Source of the DNA: Ramazzottius varieornatus
Taxonomy: Eukaryota > Tardigrada > Eutardigrada > Parachela > Ramazzottiidae
DNA: 64,000 nucleotides
Assembly: GCA_001949185.1 (NCBI GenBank)
Contig: BDGG01000003.1
Span: forward strand, 367,612-431,611
Direction of reading: 5' to 3'
Position numbers and translations under genes: made by a program. Shown piece by piece: positions 22,230-32,230 of the stretch. Position 1 is the first letter of the stretch. Every line of letters begins with the position of its first letter. The notes under the pieces were generated by a model. That model was not told where the DNA came from, made no database searches, and saw only the letters and a program-made list of their open reading frames with translations.

Positions 22230-22868
22230 CTGGGAGTTGTAGAGACGCCCAAAGTTGGGGTGTGATGTCATAGCCTCGTCCCTACTCCGATTGGTCGGTT
22301 TTGCTGGCATCTACAACGTGTCATTTGCCTAAAATTAACTGAACACAAAACGCAATCGAACTAACAATACCGGACGTATATGGTTGAGCCAGAGAGCCAT
22401 AATCCGCCGAGAAAACTTACCGGAACCTCAAAATGAATGTCGAAACTGCTACAATTGACTTCCCCGTGTGCCCAAACAGCCGAAAAATGCTGCTGCAGAG
22501 CTCACACCCATTTGCAGCGAATCTGATAAAAGTTCTTTTGTACCATGTGAAGAATCATTAAGAGCACGGCACCAGCCAAAGCGGATTTGAAAGATACGCA
22601 GCATTTTTTTCAGTCGGATGGATACATCATGCAGTCAATTGCAACAATGGCAACCCTTCTGACTTTTGAGGTTCCGGTAAGTTTTTTTTGGCAATTATGG
22701 CTTCATAAACCATGTACGTCCGACATCGTTACATAGTTCGGTTGCGTTTTTTGTTCGGTTAGCTTCAGGCAAATGACACGTTGAAGATGCTAAAAAAACG
22801 GACCAATCGTAGTAGGAGGCGAGGCTATGACATCACACGCCAACTTTGGGCGTCTCTACAGATCCCAG
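22230..22868. mobile_element. Foldback/MITE with about 120-bp inverted arms
   Basis: Left arm CTGGGAGTTGTAGAGACGCC and right arm (inverted) CTGGGATCTGTAGAGACGCC continue inward through CCAAAGTTGG, GTGATGTCATAGCCTCG and CAAATGACACGTTG with few mismatches. The centre (22430-22680) is unique and has no convincing ORF. The target duplication is not clear. Confidence 0.7.
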
Positions 22869-23426
22869 ACCCTACGCATCCGGCTAGGAACCCCACTGGA
22901 CTGGAGAGACTGCGACCGAAGGTCCGATTTTCACTTGTGAGCGAAACTTTCACAAGGGACGTCCTTGTTGCATTTTTTCTCGGAACGGCTAAGCAGAAAA
23001 ACGACAAGAATGACGTTAACTTGTAAAAACTTCTCTGACATGTGAGAGGCGAAGTGTCGTACCTCCGGTCGCAATCTCTTGACTAACAGTCGCCAGCACC
23101 AGGCTTATCTTGTCGTGGGCGTGGATTTGCCGTGGAAACTATCAATACACTCCGACAGATGGCGACAGATGGTGACAGATAGACTGCTCCGTCTCCCATC
23201 GGAACTTTGATCCGTGTTGAGTAAAGTGCGATTTGGGGAGCACAAAGTGACGTACTCACCGAGTTCCGCACTATAGGCCGCATGATGCACACGCACTGCA
23301 AAGTTTGGAACATGCGCAGCGTAGTGGGCTCATTTGGTTCAATCGGTTCAAGCCCGTTTCCGTGGGCTGTTCTGATTGGCTGGACTCTCTGACAAACACT
23401 GACCATGGCGGTTATCAACCTCTCTA

Positions 23427-23901
23427 AGCTCTGTTTCATCTGCCCATGGGTGGCACTTTTGGCCTGCTGGCCACTTCGCCGTACATCGTTTGTGGAATCT
23501 TAAACGGCCATAGATCAGTTGTCAATCAGTGGGACGTACTCAGCCCAAGGATGCACAATCAGTCAATCAATGGCAAGCTGGCTTGATCGAAGGTGATTTA
23601 ACGTGTACGTCCCACTGATTGACAACTGATCGTTGATCAGCCGGTGTGCCGCGTTCTGGCGCCAGGGCACTGATTGACGCGTACGACTGTGTGGTGGATC
23701 GTACATACCGGAGATCAGAGATCCTATCAGCTGATCTTCCCCGGTAGCGGGATGATCAGGAGATCATCTCATCTTTCTAAAAGGGCCAAGCTGTCGCAGA
23801 AACCGATCTAAGATCTATGGCCGTTCAAGATTCCACGAACGATGTACGGCGAAGTGGCCAGCACGCCAAAAGTACCACCCATGGGCAGATGAAACAGAGC
23901 T
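23427..23901. mobile_element. Foldback non-autonomous element, copy C
   Basis: Ends AGCTCTGTTTCATCTGCCCA on both sides as inverted repeats, with TA flanks at 23425-23426 and 23902-23903. The arms include GTACATCGTTTGTGGAATCTT and its inverse; the unique part has the GATCAGAGATCCTATCAG block also seen in copy B. The 22870-23425 interval before it and 23904-24630 after it show no gene. Confidence 0.82.
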
Positions 23902-24633
23902 TAATCTGGAATATCTAATACTCTAATACGAGTAAGTAAGCACATGAACCGCTCAAGAAACTATCTTATGCATGTATACTATAGGCCATTATTTTAGGCT
24001 GAATTCTTGACTGGTCACTTAGAACGTGACGTTTCAGCACGCTTCGTCAGTGTGAGAATTGACGTCAGCAAGACCATATCCAACCGCAGTGCCAAGCCCT
24101 TGATACTTGCCGGTGGCCATGCGCGCTGTTGTTCCGCACGCAGGAAACGCTAACCTGTCGTACAGCACTCTTACGATACAGCCGACGTACATGCAATCAC
24201 TACTATAAAGTTTAAGGAATGATGTACACCGGATGGCTATAATGTATACGAGATGCATAACAGTATTAGGTTTTTCGGTACGATTTTGCCGTTTTTTCCA
24301 CCCCAAATTTGAATTTCTGTTCTCTGAAACGGGCTGAGATATTTCTACAGATCATTCTTAGCGATGTAGCCCTGTCATTTGTCCTCTAGACCTGCATCAA
24401 AATATCCGGATCCGTTAGCACTGCGGGTTTACATAAATAGCAGTGCCGAAGGTGGAACCCCTTGAAATTCAGGTTTCCAACATAAAGTTATTTTTCTTGT
24501 CGACGCCCGCGCTTTCATAAACCTCCAAAGTATTGCAAACACAGCCTTCACCCAATTACTATCAAATGTCCCGTTACAAGTCTTGAAGAAAAATCTGCTT
24601 GAAGAAATAGCCAGGTCAGGTGGGAAAGAAGAT

Positions 24634-27600
24634 GGGTAACGTCAAGTTAGAAGGCTAAACCTTGAATTTCTTCCAACTGCACAGGAATTGACTTCTTGTG
24701 TTTTGGCACCTGAGGGCGATCCGAGGGCTTCTATCCGATGCGATAAAGCAACTCAAAAACTTACTATCGCGCGTTACAGAAATATCGTCAGACTAATGAG
24801 ACAGAAGATATTGACGCGGGAACCAAGGGTGGGAAGAAGAAAATTTCGAAAACGCAATATTCTAGAACAAGACTGAAATATGCTCTCAAACTGAACACTA
24901 AAACTGCACTGACGTTTGATACTGTAAATGAAATGGAAATCTACAGAAACAGACACAAAGACCAAAAGAGCATAAAATGTGACAGCGACGTGCTGATATA
25001 ATTCACTCGTCACTATTCCTCGTTGCTTTCGTCTTCCGAATCTTCGTCCATCGGCTCTTTGTACATTGACTTAACGTAAGCGAGCCATTCTTCTTGCTTG
25101 TCAGAGGATACGAACTGGGTAATCTCGTCGATGATTTGGTTCTTGCGGATCTCGTCAAGACCTGCAACGCGGAGCTCTCTCGGGGTAGGCCTCTCGTCTA
25201 CGCGCTTTTGACGTTCTGCCTGAGTGTCCTTCCTTACTCTCTTTTTGTGATTGTATTCGAGGACCAGCTCTTTCTCTGCGTCCCCTTCGACAGCGCAGTG
25301 ACGGAGCTTTACACCTTGATCTTCGCGTTTGAAGAGCCGGAAGTGGAATGATCCCTTTATGCCCTTCACTTCGTCGTGACGGGGTTCGAGGTACGCCTTT
25401 CAGTTGAACCACTTCCAGCTGAACGGTGCTTCGCCTTTTACAAACGTCATAGAGTGCTTCACCTGTTGACCGACACTTTCACGTAGCTTGTTGGGTAAGT
25501 CCAGATTCAGATGTCGAAACACACGCTTGAACAGCCCGGAAAACGCATCAGGGCTAAATTTGGTATGTCCAACGGGCAGGAAGTGAACTTCAACTTCGTT
25601 GTACCTGCCAGTGTTGATCAGATGAGCAGTGTACCCAATCAAAAAACGGTTCTTGTTTTGGCCACCTGTAATAAATACAATTTTTCTAGATTACAGTAAC
25701 AGTGCAGGAATAATTATTGTGGGATCACAACGTACCGCAATCATCGCAATACATGATCAGCTTTTTCTCTCCATTATGTTATTGTGTCAGGTAGTGGTCC
25801 ACCATGGAAAGCACGGAGTCCGGTCCGTGAGTTCCCGTACCATTAACCCCTATCGTATTCCCCTCATCCATAAGAAATGGTTTTTCGACCTTGTTTCGTG
25901 AACAAGCCTAAACAGCGCCATCTTCTTCGCAAATCGTCCACAACTTTGCCCATACGGCTACCATTGTAGATCTGACTGATCAGCTGGTCACAAGTGCCAC
26001 AAAAGTCAGTGCGTAGCCCACGGATCTTTACGTGTCCGACAAGTCTGCGCCACACCGAGCAGAATGTATTTTTCGACAATGGCTGCTTTATCGTACCATC
26101 ATCGTTCGGTCTTCCGTGTCTCTTGCAGAACATGTCAAACAAGGAAGTTATGCTGAAATCGGACGGTAAGTAGATGGATGGAAGCTGGATAGCAGCTCTT
26201 GTGGACGTTGGCATGGGTAGGCCGAAGAGGGAAGCCTTTTCCAGAAGAAAACTGACATTCCATAGGGTCTTTTCCGGCTTGAACACGTTGTAGGAGTTTT
26301 TTCCAATTTGACCATGCAAGTAAAATTGGCAAGTAAAAACCGCCATTTGTAACGCGGTTTTTCAGCCGCTGTAGTTTCTTGTCCTTCACATTGTTAACGT
26401 ACTTGAAACCGCCACGGCAGAGTTCGAAACCGTGGGCGAATTGGCACTGTACTTGGCTTGCCGAAAGTCATCCTCACTTTTGTCCCTTGGGAAAGCTTTG
26501 ACGAGAAACCCAATCAAGACAGCGTAGCACTCACTGCGGCTCAGGTCAAACAGACTGTGAAGACGGTTGATGTACTGATCTTTCGTCAGCTGGGCGCATT
26601 TTTTGTTGCATTGGTGGTGCTGCTGAAACGCTTCGTACTCGCCGTCTTCCTGCTCCGCGTTCCACTTTCTTACTCTTTTACCACGACGGGCAACCTGCTG
26701 CATAAAATTTAATTAACAATATACATATATGTATATTTCGTAGGGTCCATTGAAAAATGAATAACAGCGCTCAATTGTAAACATACGTTTCCCTGTATTG
26801 TATAGTGGCATGTTGCGAAAGTTGGACTGGTTGTTGAACGCGAACTTTGGCTGACTTTCAGCTGGACAACTAGTCGGGACAGTTTACTTGACAAAGCAGT
26901 ATTTTGCGATTCCAACTCCCCAGAAGCAACGTTAAGAAAAGCGCTATATGCTACTTGTCGGAAAGAAGTAAAGCATAAGACGAGAATGTCACGAATGCGA
27001 TCTTTGATGGCTATAGCTATGACTTGTCAAGCCAAATGACAAAATCAGTTCGAGGATGGCTTTACTGCATATGAAAGAGGCGTTCACCGGAGCTCAGTTC
27101 CCCTCATAGCATCATGTTATCGTTGCAATAGATTCCACTGTGCCACGTTTAAATAGGTTGCTGATAAAGCGAAACGGTAGTTTGGACTACTCAAATTTCC
27201 TAAAACCGTTCCATGCCTGCTGCACTGTAATACCCCAGCTAAATTTACTGTTAAGCGTTCCCTACCATCGGACGCTTTTGATATGTGTCCCTGAACCTTT
27301 ATCTCATGAAAAGTTTGTCTTTCTATCATAAACATAATCGCGTCTAGGCTAGGAATTATGTGGTTCCATACGCAACGATAGTCACCCTTCATGTGACTAC
27401 GGTTGCGCGACAATGGCTGCATGTGCGACCCGACCATGCCCTGCCTGCCTATCTTGCATTGCTCGGTCCAGCTGTCGGTTACAGATTTTTAGCCGGGCAT
27501 TGTCTAATGTCCGAGTCCAGTGTACTGTCCAGGCTTTGAGCAAGCCTCGCTAGTTGAATGTTGCAAGCAAGATATGGTGGTCATTATTTCATCAAAGCAG

Positions 27601-28456
27601 TCTATTTGACCTGCTGTCCAACGTCCGTGGCTACGTCCACTATTCCTTCGGCAGCTTCTTGATCCGCCATTATTAGCCGTCGAAGGTCTTCGTCGTAGAT
27701 ATTGTCATACGAGTCCTCCATTGTTATTCCATTTCCGTCCTGTAAATCGTACATAGTTATTGTCTGGTTGAGATGTTCGCTGACTGCTAATGGACCGTCA
27801 TCGGCGTGAAAAGTCTCAGTAGAGAACTCCATATCGGGAAAGGCCGGAGTGCATAGCGGTGTTGTAATTAGTTGTCCACTTGGAACTTCCTCGTCTTCAT
27901 CATCTATAATATTACACTGTTCCACATACGATCACGAAACAGCCCAACATTGCTTACTAATGTTGTGCAACTCGAGTACGAAGTGGGCGTATGATGATAT
28001 CGGAGTCATTCCTAACAAGAAGCATTTTTTGTAGACTTACCAGTATCAGTGACCGACCCATCTTCATCTTTTTCTTCCGCTTCGGTAGGTGCCTGCGGTC
28101 CGATAAACACAACACCGCTCTCATACCGCGTGCCCGTCGAGTTGATCTGCACGGTTGGAGATGCTTTTTTGCAGAACGTGAGATGCCCAGTTAGCCGATC
28201 CGTCTTCGGTGTCCTGATAACTTCGCCGCAGTATCTACACTCATGAGGATAACCTATTGTTAATTTGAATCGTTTGCTTATGAAAATGAGTCAACAAACT
28301 AATGTCCGACAACAAAAATTTTTTTGCCGGCTTCTTTGTGTGCGGCCTTTTGCAGCATTCTCAGGTTCGATGCAGGTTTTTTTCTCTACAGGATAGGCGA
28401 AGAAAAACCCTTTTCGGAACTTTCAGAATATTTAGCCATCTAACTTGACGCTACCC
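24634..28456. mobile_element. 3.8-kb DNA transposon with TIRs and 4-bp TSD
   Basis: Left end GGGTAACGTCAAGTTAGAAG, right end (inverted) GGGTAGCGTCAAGTTAGATG, similarity continuing as GCTAAA; about 26 bp in all. AGAT lies directly outside both ends (24630-24633 and 28457-28460). The interior is the minus-strand transposase-like gene at 28250-25013. The TIR, TSD and coding content agree on one insertion unit. Confidence 0.8.
25013..28250 (-). pseudogene. Transposase-like gene: BED-like finger plus DUF7869-like domain
   Basis: Reading down from 28250: a zinc finger CRYCGEVIRTPKTDRLTGHL followed by TFC (C-x2-C, H-x4-C, BED-like) ending at a GTAAGT donor; an acidic exon at 27925-27602 (TPLCTPAFPDMEFS; LQDGNGITMEDS); a basic segment 26703-26386; a block with FGLPMPTSTRAAI, SIYLPSDFS and a second Cys motif RTDFCGTCDQL (26230-25970); then YCDDCGGQNKNRFLIGY across an intron at about 25733-25668, and VGHTKFSPDAFSGLFKR (about 25560). 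The GQNKN and GHTKFSPD motifs are those of the DUF7869 family found in animal transposon-like proteins. An in-frame TAA (after HYLTQ, about 25780) and a frame change at about 26350 suggest decay. The C-terminal 118 codons (25369-25013) end in an acidic tail DEDSEDESNEE. Family assignment is by motif recall only. Confidence 0.6.
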
Positions 28457-28736
28457 AGATCAGAAAACTCAGAGGGAAAACGGCGCCGTTCTGATTCTTC
28501 GAGTCTCTGATCCAGACTTGGGTTTAGCTGTAAATACCTCTTAGCAGAGAGACTAGAGAATTAGAGGAACACGTATGTACGTCACGCCAGTCTTCCATTG
28601 ATAAAGTCATTGCCGAACTAGCTTCTTTCGAAGGTCGAGGTCAAATGGATGACCTTGGAGGATTTTTAGGTGCCCAGAGAAAACGACACATCGGCCTGAC
28701 CTGACAGATCGAGCCACTGCGCATCAATTGTGTACA

Positions 28737-29165
28737 ATGATGAGCATTACACGCAGATAGTCCATGTAATGTAAAGTGTAATGTAAAATAGTGTAATTTT
28801 GAAAGTGTAATTACATTTTATACTAGTCAACATTTTACAGACCGAGCGGTTTGTAACGCCTAAAGGAGACAAGGAGGAAGAAAACGACGAATCAGCTATG
28901 TCTATGTTTGCACAGAATATAGATCTTAGTAATTGTCTTCCAGACAAAGATAAAAATACGGTTGCAAAATGACCGTATTCAGGAAGTTTCTGACACTTTT
29001 CCGCGTAAGTCAGCCGAATTTTAGATTTCTGGCGCCAAAACACTCAAACAGGTAAAAGTTGTAATTACATTTTACATTTACATTACAACTTCCCCGTGGT
29101 TGTGTCGTGTAAAGGTGTAATTGTAATGTAAAATGTAATGTAAGGTAAGATGTAATGCTCTTCAT
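28737..29165. mobile_element. MITE related to the hAT terminus
   Basis: Left end ATGATGAGCATTACACGCAG matches the right end of the hAT transposon at 22190 (inverted) for about 40 bp; right end, inverted, is ATGAAGAGCATTACATCT. Both subterminal regions are built from TGTAATGTAAAATG words. The centre (28843-28971) is an exon-like open stretch on the plus strand, from an acceptor-like TTTTACAG to a TGA, with PKGDKEEENDESAMSMF. Confidence 0.65.
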
Positions 29166-29299
29166 TGCCTCTACCACCTCAAGTCTCTCTGCTTCTGGTA
29201 AGGGCTGTTTTTGGACACCATTGCTTTGAGCTTTCGATGACAGGGGAAAATGAAACAAAATAGGAACTACCACCTCACTAAAGTGGGGCATCAAAACTG

Positions 29300-30605
29300 T
29301 TGGTAGTGGATCCGCATACTACCCGCACAACTTTCTAATCGACGCTATAGGCACTACCTTTTACCCCGCGTACTATCGAACTTCTAAAATTCCGGAAGTG
29401 GTCTCATTTCAGTCGGTAGATATTCCTGCCAGTGCAGCGAGAATTTCCTTCGGAATTTAAAATTAGAATTTTTCTACGAGAGTACGAGTACGACGAGTGT
29501 ACGACTGACAGGAATTTCCTCAAGGTATTAAGCCAGCCCTGCAGGCAGCGCTTCGATAGAAGTATATAAGCTGGAAGCTGTCAGTTGTTTGGACTTTTTT
29601 TCTTCCTTCAGTTGAATTTTCATCAGTAAAGTGTAGTACAAACTCCAGCTTTTGCCGGTCTTCTGTAAAGCCTAACTGGCTGACTGACAGGTCTACGAGG
29701 TCCTTCAATCTTCCTTGGTGGTTGAACCTGTCGATGGTCGGCGAAGCCTGAGGTTCCTGTAGGATCAAAGTCGATGGCGCTTGGCTAAGGCCCTTTTGAA
29801 ATACCGGGATCACCTGGCGGACACTGGCGAGGTGAGTCTCTGAGACGAACGAGTAGCCTACAGGTCCTAAAGGAAGAAAGGGTCACTCGTGTGACGGATT
29901 GGAAAGTATCAGTGGTGGTTTGTCTGGAAGGCTTGTGGAGTGGGGTTTTGTGTTGAACAGGCAAAGCGCCGGCACCATCAGGTTCTCTATCAACTTGAAG
30001 TTTAGCCGAGGCTGACGTCCGTTTATAGTTTTCGTTAGTCGGACGATAAAAATTATTAATCGAGGTGCAGTGTGAATTAGCCTACCGCCTGAGCTAGCAA
30101 TTTTGTGCAGGCTTTTTGCCGTGGTGAGGGTTCTTTACGCTACACCAGGGGACAATCACACTCAGTCAGAATCTAGAAAGATGATGGGATTTGCTGCACC
30201 TTGGTATTGCGAAAGTTGCTGCACTTTGTATATATAGATAGTTTCACGTGAAAACGCCATGGCTGTGGCATCGTCTGCCGGGATGGTGCCGGGCACATTG
30301 GGAGAAACCCGCTTTTGCTTAGATTCTCTACGTTGAGGCGGCACTACAGGATAGTTTGCTTTGAAACAGCTCTGATCCTAGACGCGACACCTCATTCCAT
30401 GGTAGCTTGACTTCTGCGATCTGCTATTCAAATTTTCACGGCACCTCAGCTCAAATTTGTTTTCCCAACGAAATTTAAAGTAGTCCACGAAGTAACAGGT
30501 ACTATCGCGAAAGGCATTACGCGGAGCCCCTTGGTAGTGTTTAATTTCATATTAGGTAGTATGTGGAGTGTTTAGGTAGTGTGGGTAGTATGCGGAGCCA
30601 GTGCC
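29300..30605. repeat. Widely spaced inverted repeat, content unclear
   Basis: TCCGCATACTACCC at about 29309 returns inverted at about 30583-30596, with related CACTACC words next to both. The interior has minus-strand open stretches at 29813-29520 and 30344-30162 without recognised domains. It may be the remains of a transposon; only the short inverted repeat supports this. Confidence 0.3.
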
Positions 30606-30961
30606 AAATGTTTTTGGGTGAGTGGCAGAGAGGCTCCGATAACGAACAGCAGTGATAATCATATGCACGATCAACCTTGACACGAGCAGGCACCTTCTGA
30701 TTAATGCCGTCCGACGTGCGGAAAAGGAGGTCGATGCACGAAGAAAACAATGGGTGGTAGTGACATTTGCACAAGCTATCGACTTAACGAACATGCGAAC
30801 AGTATCAAGGTTATCTACCAATGTCAATATTATTACTTAGTAATAAAGAAAATACCGTGTCGCACCCGTCGGAACCGTGCACAAAATCACCGGAATACCT
30901 ACGTAACTATTAATGAGACTAATTACGGAAAGAACAGAAAAAAACGCAAAAGCTTAGGGTG

Positions 30962-30970
30962 TATAAAAAG
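30962..30970 (+). promoter_or_regulatory. TATA box of the CBM14 gene
   Basis: TATAAAAAG lies about 95 bp upstream of the ATG at 31061, a normal distance for a core promoter with a short 5-prime UTR. The interval 30610-30960 before it has no recognised gene. Confidence 0.6.
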
Positions 30971-31060
30971 AAGTTTGTCACCGGAGAAAAAGCATCAATT
31001 TCATACCTCCTTCCACTTATCTACATCGGCATTGCTTCTTCCTGTTCCCCAGCAGAAACC

Positions 31061-31921
31061 ATGAAGTGTCTCGTCGTCCTTTCCGTCCTGGTGGCTGTGG
31101 CCAGCGCTGGTTCGCTGCACCGAGTTCGCCGTGCCAATGGCGACCAGAACACCGAAGTGTGGGACGCCTTGGACAAGCTTTGAGGAAAATCTCTGGGTAC
31201 TGATCAGATCCAAGAGATCTAGGCCGCTGCCCAACCTGGACAGGACTACCCCACTCTGTCGGAGATCCCCCAGTCCAACATTGACTGCGCTTCGTTCAGG
31301 CAGCCTGGTTTCTACGCTGATGTCAGCAACCGGTGCCAAGTCTTCCACCGCTGTGACGTCAATGGAAATCTGACCAGCTACCTGTGTCCCAACATGACTG
31401 TAAGTAGACCTGTGCCAAAATGACGTGTTGTTATGCAGTTCCTGATCGAAGCTGGAAAAGGTGTTGCCGTATCTCGTTTCCGAATACTTCGACCAGTGTG
31501 TCCTTTTGCGAGCGCGCAACAGGATGCCAGAGACTCTAAGGGACTGCTATTTATGCATGTGATGTCTTCACGGTCTGTTTCTGTTGTAGGTGTTCAACCA
31601 AATCACCGTAATTTGCGACTGGTTCTGGAACGTTGACTGCAGTCAGCCCAAGCAGTTCCATGATTACTCCAACAGCCGTCTGTACACCGAAGGAAATGTC
31701 TTGTTGGACAATCAGGATGACTACCTGATCCAAGCCGCCATTGGTGCCGCCTAATTGTCCGCCTCCGCATCGTCCAGCAGAGCTCCAGTAGCCGTACCAG
31801 TAGCAAGAGCAGGAGCCTCAAGAAGCAGTCGCGCTCTGACTCTTCGGAATCTCGTGATCAAGTTGATCAACCTTCCGGAAATGACGCCGCTGAGGAAGCA
31901 TTCCAAGCTCAATTAGAGTAA
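31061..31921 (+). pseudogene. Secreted chitin-binding (CBM14/peritrophin-A) protein, disrupted
   Basis: The ATG at 31061 opens a signal peptide (MKCLVVLSVLVAVASAG) and a short charged propeptide (HRVRRANGDQ). A CBM14 domain follows with six Cys split over two exons (CASFRQPGFYADVSNRCQVF, HRCDVNG, YLCPNMT; then VICDWFWNVDC after the GTAAGT...GTAG intron 31400-31589). Such proteins bind chitin in cuticle or gut lining. Between 31180 and 31230 the frame breaks twice by single bases and meets a TAG where the protein sense continues (DQIQEI then AAAQPGQDYPTL). Near 31752 a TAA comes just before another frame that runs to 31921 as a Ser/Arg-rich tail (SSSSRTSSKSRSLKK). At least three or four lesions: pseudogene, or poor base quality. 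Confidence 0.7.
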
Positions 31922-32230
31922 ACGCAACGTACGAGCGTCCGCGGTGTGCCAGTCATGACGTCTTTTGTAATTTCTGAAAGATATCTGAAAGAACAAAACC
32001 TCATCTCTAAAAATTCCATAATCGACTAGAAAAGCCCTAACTTGATCTAAACGCATGCAGGACTAAAAACAGAAAATGACGCGAAGATGTCAAAATTACT
32101 TCGCAACTGAATTACGAGGAGGGATGCTCAACTTTTCACTTTACTTAGGTCAAATTCTGCAGTTGTCGCGGCCATGTGTCTAGCTCAGCTGATCGTGTAC
32201 TACCGCCATAAGGCGACCCAGCAAGAGTTC

